The notes beneath the pieces were generated by a model, which saw only the letters and a list, made by a program, of their open reading frames with translations, made no database searches and had not been told where the DNA came from. The position numbers and the translations under genes are program-made. From Desulfofundulus kuznetsovii DSM 6115 (GTDB taxonomy: Bacteria > Bacillota > Desulfotomaculia > Desulfotomaculales > Desulfovirgulaceae): a stretch of DNA of 64,000 nucleotides. Shown one piece after another: positions 1 through 8,180 of the stretch (within the stretch, counting starts at the first letter, position 1; each line of letters starts with the position of its first letter). Location: assembly GCF_000214705.1 (NCBI RefSeq), contig NC_015573.1, forward strand, positions 508,501 to 572,500, read 5' to 3'.

Positions 1-100
1 GTCTGGCCGGGAAATACCGTCCACCTGCCTATCTGCTATATATTAGCATTGGGGGACAAATATGACATTCGGGAAGGCGCGGATAATTAATTAACATTAA

Positions 101-442
101 TTAACCAGCACTGGAATTACCGGTTTGTGAATTGCCGGAGTCCATTTTATGCAAAACCTCGAGGACATGTTTTGCCCGGCGGTCATGCTGTTGTATCCTG
201 GTAAAGAACTCGATTAAAAAGCGCCGCACCTTTTCGTCCCTGGCTACGGGGGGGCGACGCAGGTGCCGGATGAGCAGGATCATTGACTTTAAATGCTCCA
301 CCAGAGCCCGGTCGGGATCGCCGGTTAGCTCCATGCGGCGGATTTTCTGCGCGCAGGCCTGGCTTATTTCTGGCACCGTTTTTTCTTGCAGGTTTTGTAA
401 AAAAGCGAGCAAATTGTGGACGTCCGGGCTCATCTCGTTCAT
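101..442 (-). CDS. Small helical hypothetical protein
   Basis: I do not recognise this 113-residue protein. It is mostly predicted helix, rich in charged residues, with no Cys motif, signal peptide or membrane segment. The start at 442 is chosen because AAAGGGG lies 8 bases upstream; an in-frame GTG nine bases earlier has no room for a ribosome site. It stands alone, convergent with nothing, upstream of the RMD1-like gene on the same strand. An antisense frame of similar size is judged a shadow. A small regulatory or structural role is possible, but nothing in the sequence shows it. Confidence 0.5.
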   Translation of the reverse strand: MNEMSPDVHNLLAFLQNLQEKTVPEISQACAQKIRRMELTGDPDRALVEHLKSMILLIRHLRRPPVARDEKVRRFLIEFFTRIQQHDRRAKHVLEVLHKMDSGNSQTGNSSAG

Positions 443-534
443 CAATAACACCCCTTTAGGACATTTCTTTTGTTTTTAAGCTGGAATTCAGGTAAATTTC
501 TTTTCGGTAAAAAAATTACAGGTTCCATATGCAG

Positions 535-1617
535 CTAGTGGATAAGGGAAGGGAGGGTAAGAAAGATTTCCAGCAGAAAGAGTAGCACGATGGCCAGTTC
601 CAGCAGAACGGACTGCTGGTTTACCAGCCGGTTGCTGAGCATGGTATAATTTTGCATTATAACCGAGAGTTTGCGCTGGATACTTTCCACCCAGGCCCTG
701 GTACGGAAAACGGATAAAGCGGCCCCGTATACCCGGGCATAGAAAACGTCTTCCGTTACTTTAAGGGAGTTTTGAATCCTTTCCAGGATTTCATTTATGT
801 CGACAACCAGTTCCATTAAACGGTTCATAATGTGCCGGTAGTGCCCCAGGCGCCGCAACTGGGTAACCCGTTCGGCTTCTTCAATGTCATCGTACATTTT
901 GCCCATTTCTTCACTGAGCAGGTTGTCATAATAGCGGAGTTCCAGCAGTTGTGTCAGGGCAAACTCCAGCAAGTCGGGGATGTCATGGCTGCCGGCCGCG
1001 TCGTATACCAGGGCTGAGGCCCAGGTAATAATGGTAAGATCATCCGGGCCATAAGAAAAGGAGTGCTGCAAGGTTTCCCTGCGCACCTGGGGGCTCACCG
1101 GTTCCGGTTCGGCCAGTAACAGGGGTACGGGATCCCACTCCTGGTTCCATTCCTGGAAGAAAAACAAAATATAATCTTCCTCGGCTCCCTTTAGTCCCGG
1201 GTGAATCATGGCTTTACCCAGGCCTTTTATTACTTCTTCTAGCTTGTTCTGGAAAATCCCTTCTGTTATCCCTTCCATTTCCTCGTTTTCGCATAAATAC
1301 AGGGCCAGATCCCTGATCTCCTGATAACTGAATGCCGTAGGGAGCAAAATGTGCATGATCAGGCTGATTACGCCCAGGTCATAAATCTTGCCGGTGAAAC
1401 GAACGCGGAAATCCCGCTGGCCCAGCTTCATCCATTCTTCTCCCAGTTCTACGGTTACGGGAGGATTGGGGATTTGTATGGATTTCAGCCGCGCCCGGGA
1501 AAGGCGCAACCTGGAAGTGGGTTTGGTATGGGCCAGCGTTTGTTCCACTATGTCCAGCTTGATCTCCTCTGCCACGTCGTACAAACGATAAAGCCATATA
1601 GAATTGGGCATCCTCAT
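535..1617 (-). CDS. RMD1/YagE family (DUF155) membrane-anchored protein
   Basis: A 360-residue protein matching the RMD1/RMND1 (DUF155) family. Seen: the central block with ITWASALVYD, the LELRYYD motif, the later VTEDVFYARVYGAA block, a coiled region around residues 310-335 and one C-terminal hydrophobic anchor (about residues 338-357). Family members in eukaryotes act in mitochondria and sporulation; the bacterial role is unknown. The start at 1617 follows GGAAAGGA; ATG at 1611 is an alternative. The open frame continues upstream through the antisense of tRNA-Leu, but that extension is an artefact. A consensus promoter between 1688 and 1717 points the other way, to the tRNA. Confidence 0.8.
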   Translation of the reverse strand: MRMPNSIWLYRLYDVAEEIKLDIVEQTLAHTKPTSRLRLSRARLKSIQIPNPPVTVELGEEWMKLGQRDFRVRFTGKIYDLGVISLIMHILLPTAFSYQEIRDLALYLCENEEMEGITEGIFQNKLEEVIKGLGKAMIHPGLKGAEEDYILFFFQEWNQEWDPVPLLLAEPEPVSPQVRRETLQHSFSYGPDDLTIITWASALVYDAAGSHDIPDLLEFALTQLLELRYYDNLLSEEMGKMYDDIEEAERVTQLRRLGHYRHIMNRLMELVVDINEILERIQNSLKVTEDVFYARVYGAALSVFRTRAWVESIQRKLSVIMQNYTMLSNRLVNQQSVLLELAIVLLFLLEIFLTLPSLIH

Positions 1618-1687
1618 TCGATCCTTTCCGGTAAGATTCCGGGTAGGCTTTAACGCCGCGGTAGCCGTCTGTAAAAATATTATACCC

Positions 1688-1717
1688 TTGACAGAAGGGA
1701 TTTGTAAGACGTATAAT
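1688..1717 (+). promoter_or_regulatory. Consensus sigma-A promoter of tRNA-Leu
   Basis: Perfect TTGACA at 1688-1693 and perfect TATAAT at 1712-1717, separated by 18 bases, ending 12 bases before the mature tRNA 5' end. Confidence 0.85.
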
Positions 1718-1729
1718 AAAAAGTGCGAT

Positions 1730-1812
1730 GTCGGAGTGGCGGAACTGGCAGACGCGCACGTTTGAGGGGCGTGTGGGAAACCGTGCGGGTTCGAGTCCCG
1801 CCTCCGACACCA
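1730..1812 (+). tRNA. tRNA-Leu (GAG anticodon)
   Basis: Cloverleaf can be drawn: 7-bp acceptor stem GTCGGAG/CTCCGAC (1730-1736 with 1802-1808), D-arm, anticodon stem CACGT/GCGTG with loop TTGAGGG giving anticodon GAG, a long variable arm typical of class II leucine tRNAs, T-arm with GGTTCGAGTCC, and an encoded CCA at 1810-1812. It has its own consensus promoter. Confidence 0.95.
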
Positions 1813-2117
1813 CAAGTTTGCCGGGAAGCGGGCTTCTGTGAGGATCGCTGCACAGGGGCCTTTTGTTTTGCAGGTGTGTCGTGGGCAATTAAGTCCACGA
1901 TTTCTTTTCTACATAATATTGCCCCGGGCCGTGCGCATTTTAAGGGTGGTGGCCGGGGTTTGTGAACAGTTCGCCTAAGTATTTGGTAGATTTCTAAGGT
2001 TGTGAAAAACTCGCCAGGCTAAACAGGCAATTGGCGGAAAAAGTATTTTCCACCATGCTGGACCTTTGTAAAATTAAATTAATCCCGCTGAGGTGGTATC
2101 CGAAAGGGGTGGTTGAA
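1813..2117. other. Intergenic stretch, nothing recognised
   Basis: About 300 bases after tRNA-Leu. No clear terminator hairpin, repeat or riboswitch was recognised. Short open frames here derive from the antisense or read-through of the tRNA and are not credible. Confidence 0.5.
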
Positions 2118-2306
2118 ATGCGGGAATGGGTGAAGTACCTGGTGAGGAAATACCTGGAAGAACCATTCTGCCAGGTCGAGTTGATGCGTGCCGAGATGCT
2201 TAAAAATGATCAGGCCAGGCCGAAGCTTCGCCTGATCCGGGGGCATAAAAAATCTTACGCGCGTAATTTACCAGATGAAAGCCATTCCCTTCCCATAAAT
2301 GGCTAA
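2118..2306 (+). CDS. Small basic hypothetical protein
   Basis: A 62-residue reading frame beginning ATG at 2118, seven bases after AAAGGGGTGG, a good ribosome site. The product begins MREWVKYLVRKYLEEPFC, is basic and has no recognised domain. A longer frame from 2031 lacks a ribosome site. It is followed after about 100 bases by a strong hairpin (2410-2451), which would fit a short monocistronic unit. Function unknown. Confidence 0.45.
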   Translation: MREWVKYLVRKYLEEPFCQVELMRAEMLKNDQARPKLRLIRGHKKSYARNLPDESHSLPING

Positions 2307-2409
2307 AATCACATGATAAACATGAAGATACCTTGTATCTTCAACAAGAGGCCTTCTAATTTATAGCCCTTTTCGCAGGCTGTCTTGTGCCAGGCTTCCT
2401 TTTCTCAGG

Positions 2410-2451
2410 AAAGTTCAGGGGTTCCCCAATTAAGGGGAGCCCCTGAACTTT
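2410..2451. terminator. Strong bidirectional hairpin
   Basis: An 18-bp stem (2410-2427 with 2434-2451) with one G-T wobble around a 6-base loop. It lies between a plus-strand small gene and the minus-strand methyltransferase, so it probably ends transcription from both sides. No long T-run follows. Confidence 0.6.
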
Positions 2452-2483
2452 AGGGCGACTTGCAAAAAGTGGCTTTCACACTG

Positions 2484-3134
2484 CTATGCTCGCATTGCAT
2501 AGTGATGTATGTATATTTCGTAGTGGGGGAAATAGGGATCTTCGATGGTTACGGGAATTAGTTTTTCGGTGACCACGTGGCCATTTTCTTGCAGCCATTC
2601 CTTCAAAAAGTTAAATGTGGCCGGACGCCCCGGGTGGGAGATGAGAAGCTGGCCGCCCGGCCTCAGGCAACGGTTGAAAATATCGGTCAGGAAAGGATGA
2701 AATTTGGGGTCGTAGAGAATATCCGAGCCAATAACCCAATCGAATTGCCGGTCTATTTTAAAATCCCGCCAGTCGGCCAGCAGGCAATCAGCTTCCTTTA
2801 CCCCGTGAAGTCCGGCGTTGGCCATACAAAGCTGCAAAGCTTCGGGCTTGTAGTCGGAAAAGGTTACCCTGGCTCCTTTGAGTCCGCAGACCAGACCCGG
2901 CAAGCCGACCCCGGCACCTAATTCTAAAACGGTGTCGCCGGAAAAGGTAATGTTTTCCCAGATGTACCGGGCCAGGCCTCTGGCTGCGGGCCAGATTTCG
3001 GCCCATAAAGGGATGTTATCCTCATCCGCGGGATCTGTGATTAAATCTTCCACATTTCTGGCCACCAAAAGGGACAGGGTTAACCCCGGCAGGAAAATAG
3101 TGATTTCTCTGGTAGAAACGTTTAAACCATGCAT
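2484..3134 (-). CDS. Class I SAM-dependent methyltransferase (METTL21/Methyltransf_16 type)
   Basis: A 216-residue protein. The SAM-binding motif LELGAGVGLPGL sits near residues 70-81, an acidic motif II (FSDYKPEAL) follows, and SDILYD near residue 136 matches the D-x-x-Y motif of the METTL21-like protein-lysine methyltransferases. It ends with a hydrophobic beta hairpin usual for the fold. Family members methylate lysines in proteins such as chaperones or electron-transfer flavoprotein beta; the substrate here cannot be told. It stands apart from the DUF169 gene upstream on the same strand (44-base gap) and could be cotranscribed with it. Confidence 0.7.
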   Translation of the reverse strand: MHGLNVSTREITIFLPGLTLSLLVARNVEDLITDPADEDNIPLWAEIWPAARGLARYIWENITFSGDTVLELGAGVGLPGLVCGLKGARVTFSDYKPEALQLCMANAGLHGVKEADCLLADWRDFKIDRQFDWVIGSDILYDPKFHPFLTDIFNRCLRPGGQLLISHPGRPATFNFLKEWLQENGHVVTEKLIPVTIEDPYFPHYEIYIHHYAMRA

Positions 3135-3178
3135 GTGTTCGGCCTCTTTAGTATGAATCTTACGGGTTCGTTCTCAAA

Positions 3179-3973
3179 TCACTTTGAGAACTCTGGCTGA
3201 TTTCTTTCCAGCACCTGCAGCCAGTTTTCTTTTTCTAAAAAACTGCCCTCTACATTGCTTTCCATCTGCAGGAACATCTTGAAAGGCACGGCAAAGGATA
3301 GGAGGTCCTTGTCCACATGCTTGCGCGCGGATATGTCGGTCAAGCCGATTACTGCCCGGGGGTGTTCCGACTTGCCTTCGGCATAAGGGATGAGGAAGAT
3401 GGTATGGCAGCCGGCCCCAAAGGGTGCGATGACGTTCAGCCTGCCGCCGCTCTCGTAATTGGCCAGCACAGTTAAGGCCGATAGCTGGTCGGGATTGGCC
3501 AGGAAAACGATAACGGCGGGAGTTTCTCCGGGGGTTACTTCTGCCAGAGGTTTGAATACCACGTAGGTGGTGGGAACATCAGTTATGGGCAGGGCGTCCA
3601 CGAACTTCTTTGCTATTTCCGGTGATTTAAAGTAGCGCTCCCCATCCTCCAGGGCCGGCAGGTTGCGCACCAGGTTTTTTCCTATCTCGCTGCGGCAAAA
3701 GTCCTTGTTGCCGGTGGAGATAAAGTATTCGATGCCGCCGGGAAAATTAACGTACTGGTTGCCGAATCCCAGTCCGACGCCGCCGCCAAGGCAACCAAAG
3801 GTTTTCCGGTCAAACACTGCCGTCCGGCCTTTAGCGGCAGCGGTGAACATGGCTACCACGCAGCCCCAGCGCCCTTCCTTGAACTGTAATGCACCTTCCG
3901 GTTTTTCGTTAGTTAACAGGATCGCCACCGGGGAATACTTGAGTTTCATGGCCGCGGCAATTTTACTCTGCAT
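3179..3973 (-). CDS. DUF169 family protein
   Basis: A 264-residue protein matching DUF169: the AMKLKYSPVAILLTNEKPEGA opening, a Cys-containing RWGCVVAMF block, KTFGCLGGGVGLGFG, a central PTTYVVFKPL block and GAGCHTIFLIPY near the C-terminus. Three conserved cysteines suggest a redox or cofactor role, but the family has no proven function. The start at 3973 is preferred because GGGGGG lies 8 bases upstream; the open frame extends 46 codons further without a site. It sits 44 bases upstream of the methyltransferase on the same strand. Confidence 0.75.
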   Translation of the reverse strand: MQSKIAAAMKLKYSPVAILLTNEKPEGALQFKEGRWGCVVAMFTAAAKGRTAVFDRKTFGCLGGGVGLGFGNQYVNFPGGIEYFISTGNKDFCRSEIGKNLVRNLPALEDGERYFKSPEIAKKFVDALPITDVPTTYVVFKPLAEVTPGETPAVIVFLANPDQLSALTVLANYESGGRLNVIAPFGAGCHTIFLIPYAEGKSEHPRAVIGLTDISARKHVDKDLLSFAVPFKMFLQMESNVEGSFLEKENWLQVLERNQPEFSK

Positions 3974-4205
3974 AATTCTCGCCCCCCAGATAAAGTTTAA
4001 AAAAGCTTCTCCGCCGGCAGGTAAATTTACTGCCCCCTTCATCCTATTCCACGCTCGCGAAGGATTTCCTGCATCGCTTTCAACCGGCTCGAGCAGTGAC
4101 GGAATGTTCACCCGGGCGATTAATCTCCTGGCAGAAAAATTGTAGTGTCCCGGCGAAATTTATAAAAAGCTTTCCTCGATCCGGCAGATCAACCTGATTA
4201 CCTGA

Positions 4206-4490
4206 TTACAAGTTTATGATGAGAATATCAAAATCTCAGAAATGCACGATAAACTCGGTGAGCTAAAGCAAAGCCTGCTTAAGCTGGACATTGTCCTGGA
4301 TGTTAAACTAAATCCCAACTTGCACGACCGTGAAATCCGCCTGGACAACGGGTGGGTAATCAAAATTGGGCGAGGCCTCGATTTCTACCAGAAACCCAAT
4401 AGCTGGTTCGAAATTGGCGCCAATGACCTGTCCTTACGCAAATGCCTGGAGACAAATGTGGATATTTTTAAAGTGACTTCGCCCCAATAA
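4206..4490 (+). pseudogene. C-terminal fragment of an MIT_C (PLD-like) domain protein
   Basis: The frame is open from 4206 (after a TGA) and could start at ATG 4242 (82 residues). The piece HDREIRLDNGWVIKIGRGLD followed by GANDLSLRKCLETNVDIF is the signature of the MIT C-terminal, phospholipase-D-like domain first described in MITD1 and also present at the C-terminus of some large bacterial proteins. Only the second half of the domain is here; no ribosome site is visible and the N-terminal part is missing. I read it as a relic of a longer gene. It lies at the edge of a zone full of gene fragments. Confidence 0.65.
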
Positions 4491-4573
4491 TCGCAAACAC
4501 TCAGGTAAGCACTTACTGTTTATTAAAATATTCAAATTGTGCAGTCACAAATAGATGCTCGTCTTGAGTCACT

Positions 4574-4648
4574 TTACAGGAGGATGAGCGCTGTACTCTG
4601 CAGGGCGGCAATGACTTCCCTTGCCTTAAGAACGGGTAGCTTTCCCAT
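4574..4648 (-). pseudogene. hicA: Truncated hicA toxin stub
   Basis: Starting four bases after the hicB stop, this frame encodes MGKLPVLKAREVIAALQSTA and four more residues before TAA. The opening is the conserved N-terminus of HicA mRNA interferases (usually about 60-85 residues), but the catalytic His-bearing core (G-S-H-x) is gone. The frame stops by deletion or mutation, so no active toxin can be made. Confidence 0.75.
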
Positions 4649-4650
4649 AT

Positions 4651-4878
4651 TTAGGCCACATCCACTGTGATAGTCTCTACTTCCGCTTTCTCAAAGCCAA
4701 AGGGTAGCGGCTCTCCATGTTTTTTCAAGCTCTCGATGTACCCTCTTATGGCGTCCTCAGCCATTGCCAAAGCTTCTTCCTTAGTTTCCCCCTGGGTGAC
4801 GCAACCCGGTAGTGCCGGTACAGAAGCGATATAGCCTCCTTCCTCGGCGGGTTCGAGGTAGACAATGAAGCGGGCCAT
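4651..4878 (-). CDS. hicB: HicB family antitoxin (orphaned)
   Basis: A 75-residue HicB-type protein: partial RNase H-like fold with FIVYLEPAEEGGYIASVPALPGCVTQG and the EEALAMAEDAIRGYIESL helix, then a short tail. Full length for the small HicB class that lacks a C-terminal DNA-binding domain. The start at 4878 follows AGGAGGGAAGAAC. HicB normally neutralises HicA, but the hicA frame just downstream is a 24-codon stub, so the antitoxin has no cognate toxin in the window. It may survive as an anti-addiction gene or by chance. Confidence 0.85.
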   Translation of the reverse strand: MARFIVYLEPAEEGGYIASVPALPGCVTQGETKEEALAMAEDAIRGYIESLKKHGEPLPFGFEKAEVETITVDVA

Positions 4879-5122
4879 GTTCTTCCCTCCTAAAAGGCAT
4901 TTCAGCTCTTACATAGTATGCCTTGGTGGAGTAAGATTTAGCTTTTCTGTGGGCAAAATCCTGCTCAAGCGGGAGAGTTTTTAAAAAGCCTTCAGCTTTC
5001 TGCCTCTCCCGGTAACGGTGACTTTTGTCCGAATGCTTGCAAGTATCGGAACAGTATTCCCGGTTTTTGCTGTAGCTGCCACGCAAGTCAAAAGGCTTCC
5101 TGCACCATTTGCACACCTTCAC
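4781..5122 (-). pseudogene. Zinc-finger-like fragment overlapping hicB
   Basis: An open frame whose first 30 residues carry two Cys pairs (VCKWCRKPF and YCSDTCK) like a small zinc ribbon, followed by basic sequence. Its last 33 codons overlap hicB in another frame and look like non-coding drift. The start would be GTG without a clear ribosome site. I read it as the remains of a zinc-finger protein, not a working gene; a functional short protein cannot be excluded. Confidence 0.3.
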
Positions 5123-5188
5123 GAAGAAGATTTCTAGGCCTGATTACCGGTCTGAGTTTGAAAATGTCGTCTCGTATCAAAGTATTAG

Positions 5189-5440
5189 AACAGAGAAATC
5201 CAGCGTGTCCAGAAGATTCTCGAAGACACTAACATCAAACTGAGCTCCGTGGCTACCGACATCAACGGAGTTTCTGCCAGGGCCGTCCTGAATTCCTTAA
5301 TTGCCGGCAAGACCGATCCCGAATCCTTGGCCGATCTGGCTAAAGAAAGGCTACACAATAAAATTCCTGAGCTACAAAAAGCCTTAAGAGGAGTGGTTAA
5401 ACCGCACCACCGACTTCTTCTTTCCTTGGCTATAAAGTGA
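5189..5440 (+). pseudogene. IS110-type transposase relic
   Basis: The frame reads QRVQKILEDTNIKLSSVATD, then NGVSARAVLNSLIAGKTDPE and KKIPEL-like sequence ending in HHRLLLSLAIK. This order is the middle part of IS110/IS1111 family transposases (the VLEDANIKL-SVATD-GVSGRAML-LIAGE-TDPE signature). It has stops on both sides (5186 and 5441) and no start, so it is an isolated fragment without visible element ends. Confidence 0.7.
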
Positions 5441-5499
5441 CCTTGGAAGAAGCTGAATCGGCTGCTTAATTATGTAATTTATTCTATTTTCGAGGGAGA

Positions 5500-5660
5500 A
5501 TGATCAGGGTGTATACCAAAGACATAAGGGAACTGTAATTCAAGGAAGGCCAAACCATTCGGGCTATTAGACGGATGTTGAAGGTGGCCCGCAAAACTGC
5601 CTGGTGGGTACTGACCGATGCCCGGTGCTCCACCTGCCTGCGCAAAAAGTGGGGGCCGTC
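5500..5660 (+). pseudogene. IS21-type istA N-terminal relic
   Basis: Translation from ATG 5500 gives MIRVYTKDIREL, a stop, FKEGQTIRAI and then LKVARKTAW: the N-terminal helix-turn-helix of IS21 family IstA transposases with an internal stop and substitutions. The rest of the transposase is absent. It follows the IS110 relic by 60 bases. Confidence 0.6.
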
Positions 5661-5800
5661 ATTGTGGTGGGCCGGGTGTTGTTTTTGCCCTTACCAAGAG
5701 AGTATAGCGGGTGTTATTAGTGGAATTCCAAATATGATAGAAGGCAATAGACTATTGACATTGAAATGTTAGCAAAAATGCTGGCAGCTACCCCGTTGTA

Positions 5801-5837
5801 GATAAAAAATAAAAGGCTTCCCTAGCTCGGAAGCCTT
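5801..5837 (-). terminator. Rho-independent terminator of tRNA-Leu(CAA)
   Basis: On the minus strand a 9-bp perfect stem (AAGGCTTCC/GGAAGCCTT, 5829-5837 with 5813-5821) is followed by TTTTATTTTTTATC. Confidence 0.9.
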
Positions 5838-5845
5838 GATTTTCC

Positions 5846-5934
5846 TGGTGCCGAAGGCGGGAGTCGAACCCGCACGGGGTGTGAGCCCCACCGGATTTTG
5901 AGTCCGGCGCGTCTGCCAGTTCCACCACTTCGGC
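5846..5934 (-). tRNA. tRNA-Leu (CAA anticodon)
   Basis: Reverse complement folds as a class II tRNA: acceptor GCCGAAG/CTTCGGC, anticodon stem CCGGA/TCCGG with loop CTCAAAA giving anticodon CAA, long variable arm, GGTTCGACTCC T-arm and encoded CCA (5846-5848). A rho-independent terminator follows directly. Confidence 0.95.
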
Positions 5935-6129
5935 ATACAGTAATTTAAATGTTAGCACATCGCCGGTGAATTGTCAATGCCCCAACCTTTTCCTTGTGAT
6001 CCGTCTGTGATATTGTCAGGGTAAAATCCGTCATTTTCCGGGGGTGAGCAGGATTGGCTTTCCGTTTATAGAAAAATATATTTCATTAGGGCAAAAGCGC
6101 CATATTTTGCCCGGTGGGAGTGAATCCTG

Positions 6130-6726
6130 TTGCACCCGGATGACCAGGAATTAATAGACCGTTCCGTTGCGGGCGATCTGGAAGCCTTTTCAGAACTGGT
6201 ACGCCGTTATGAGAAGAAAGTTTTTACCGTTGCCTTCCGTTTTACCGGCAATTACAGCGATGCCTCCGACCTGGCTCAGGAGGTTTTTATCAGGGTTTAC
6301 CAGGCTTTGCCCCGCTTCCGGGGCGAAGCCAGTTTTACTACCTGGCTTTATCGCATTACCGCCAATCTGTGCCGGGACGAATTGCGCCGGCAGAAACGCC
6401 ATAAAAAAACCTCGCTGGATGAAATGGCGGCTAATTCGACCGGTCCTCTCCCTCCCATTGAAGACAGTCTTTCTCCTGAGGACGTTTTGGAGCGACGGGA
6501 GTTTCAGGAAATGGTGCAGGCTTGCTTGAACGAACTGCCCGAGGAGTACCGGCTGGTTCTGGTCATGCGGGAGATCCAGGGTCTTTCCTACGCTGAAATA
6601 GCTGCGGCCCTGGACATTTCCTCGGGGACGGTTAAATCCCGCCTTAGCCGCGCCCGTCAGGCCTTCCGGCAGAAAATATCCGGACGGCGGGAACTTTTTG
6701 CGTTCCGGCCACGTCTCGTTAAGTAA
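6130..6726 (+). CDS. ECF-type RNA polymerase sigma factor
   Basis: A 198-residue sigma-70 family, extracytoplasmic-function type. Region 2 spans about residues 22-90 (DLVRRY-like start, DASDLAQEVFIRVY as the core-binding helix, TTWLYRITANLCRDELRR as the -10 recognition helix); region 4 spans about 130-182 (LPEEYRLVLVMREIQGLSYAEIAAALDISSGTVKSRLSRAR, -35 recognition). The start is TTG at 6130 after GGTGGGAG. The gene is followed after 14 bases by a zinc-finger anti-sigma gene, so this is a membrane-signal-responsive pair, like SigW/RsiW. ECF sigmas usually regulate their own operon; no clear self-promoter was identified by eye. Confidence 0.93.
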   Translation: MHPDDQELIDRSVAGDLEAFSELVRRYEKKVFTVAFRFTGNYSDASDLAQEVFIRVYQALPRFRGEASFTTWLYRITANLCRDELRRQKRHKKTSLDEMAANSTGPLPPIEDSLSPEDVLERREFQEMVQACLNELPEEYRLVLVMREIQGLSYAEIAAALDISSGTVKSRLSRARQAFRQKISGRRELFAFRPRLVK

Positions 6727-6740
6727 AGGGGGGATGACAT

Positions 6741-8090
6741 ATGCGTTGTCAGCAGATCCAGGAACTTCTTTCGGCATACCTGGACGGTGAAGTGGAACCC
6801 TCCCAGCAAGCGCAAATAAAGGCGCATTTAGAAGATTGTGCGACCTGCCGGTGCCAGTGGGAAGATTTAGTGGACAGCGTGACACTGCTGCGCGGTCTCC
6901 CCGAGGTGTCTCCCCCGGAGTCCTTTAGGGAGCAGTTGCTTCATAAGCTGGAAGGCCAGTGTCTCTACGCTCCCCGGCGCAGGTTCCGGTTGGGCTGGCC
7001 TAAATTTATTGCTGCTGCAGCCATACTGGTGGTCGTCTTTTCTTTGACCTCGGTTTGGGCCGGTCATATCCTTCCGCAGAGCCTTTGGCCTTGGCAGAAG
7101 GGCCGGGATACCGCCCCATCGATAAACGTGGCTGACCGTTCCCTTAAAAAAGAGGTGAGCACCGCCCCTTCAGGGCTCCGGCCGGAAACTCTTGAATCGG
7201 GAACCTGGTCTTCTAAAGGTGGGGATGGTTACGGGGAAATTCAGGCAGGAGGACAGGAAGATCGTACCGGGGCAAATTATGCGCTGCGCGAAGGTGACAG
7301 TAAGGGCGGGGAGTTATCCCAGCAGGCAAATATACGTATTGATAGTCCTGCCGGCCGGCATCCTCAATCCGGCGGCGTCGTAAAGGAAAAAGTTCACGCT
7401 GACCCGCCCCCCGCGGCACCCCGGCAAAATGCCCCGAAATTAATGGCCTTTAGTTCGCCGGAAACAACCGCCGGGGAACAAAGCAAATGGGCCGCGGGCA
7501 CCAGCCGTTCTGGTTCAAACGGAGAACTGCGGGCCAAAGCCGGCGAAAAAAGCCCATTAAATGCTCCCCAGGCTGAAATGGCGCAAGAGCCTGAGGATTC
7601 CCCGGGTGGGGACGACGTCAAAACCGGTGTCAAAACCATTAAAGAGGTCGTGCTTATTCTGGAAGTACCCGATATAAGTAAAGCCAAAAAAGAAGTATTA
7701 AACCTGGTGCAAAAATATAACGCCCTGGCGGGACCTGAAGAGCCGCAAGGGCAGTCTAAAGTGATGATCGTTATCTCCAATGAATACTGGCCGGGGTTTC
7801 AGGAGGAACTTAAGAGTTTGGGACAGATCAAGGGACCCCGGACCAACTTCCGGGATGTCACCCTGGAATACAACGGGTTGGTGAAAAACCTGAACCTTTT
7901 AAAGGAGAAGGAAAAAGAACTCCTTTCCTCAACAGGTTCCGATTTAACGGAACTGGAGCGGGTGCAGGGCGAGATTAGAAAAATAACGGGTCAATTGCAC
8001 GCCCTGTCCGAAGCCGCCCAAAAGACCACGGTGGAGCTTGTATTGTGTGCAAATTCTTCTTGCCAGCAGGACCAATTGCAGGTAAAATAG
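6741..8090 (+). CDS. Membrane anti-sigma factor (zf-HC2) with long extracytoplasmic DUF4349-like region
   Basis: A 449-residue protein. Residues 1-45 hold a zinc-binding anti-sigma domain with the His29-x3-Cys33-x2-Cys36 motif; one transmembrane helix covers about 88-108; then a low-complexity, Pro/Gly/Ser-rich stalk of about 190 residues; the last 150 residues (VVLILEVPDISKAKKEVLNLVQKYN to the end) resemble DUF4349, with a coiled segment KEKEKELLSS-ELERVQGEIRKI. The N-terminus would hold the ECF sigma factor in the cytoplasm while the outer domain senses envelope stress. Ribosome site AAAGGGGGG precedes ATG 6741. The disordered stalk probably makes the outer domain accessible to proteolysis (inference). 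Confidence 0.85.
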   Translation: MRCQQIQELLSAYLDGEVEPSQQAQIKAHLEDCATCRCQWEDLVDSVTLLRGLPEVSPPESFREQLLHKLEGQCLYAPRRRFRLGWPKFIAAAAILVVVFSLTSVWAGHILPQSLWPWQKGRDTAPSINVADRSLKKEVSTAPSGLRPETLESGTWSSKGGDGYGEIQAGGQEDRTGANYALREGDSKGGELSQQANIRIDSPAGRHPQSGGVVKEKVHADPPPAAPRQNAPKLMAFSSPETTAGEQSKWAAGTSRSGSNGELRAKAGEKSPLNAPQAEMAQEPEDSPGGDDVKTGVKTIKEVVLILEVPDISKAKKEVLNLVQKYNALAGPEEPQGQSKVMIVISNEYWPGFQEELKSLGQIKGPRTNFRDVTLEYNGLVKNLNLLKEKEKELLSSTGSDLTELERVQGEIRKITGQLHALSEAAQKTTVELVLCANSSCQQDQLQVK

Positions 8091-8180
8091 GGTAGGGCAA
8101 AACGCCAGAGAATAAGTTTTCAGGGGCAAACCTATACTAGGTTTAACCGTCTTTAAAAATCAGGAAAGGGGGAGAGGGGA

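Noticed and set aside
1618-1815. N-terminal extension of the RMD1-like frame (RRRDSNPHGFPH...) and a parallel minus-strand frame at 1680-1898
   Set aside because: This is translation of the antisense of tRNA-Leu, a well-known annotation artefact; there is a ribosome site at 1617.
5575-5772. 65-codon frame starting MLKVARKTAWW
   Set aside because: It only reads out of the IS21 relic into unrelated DNA.
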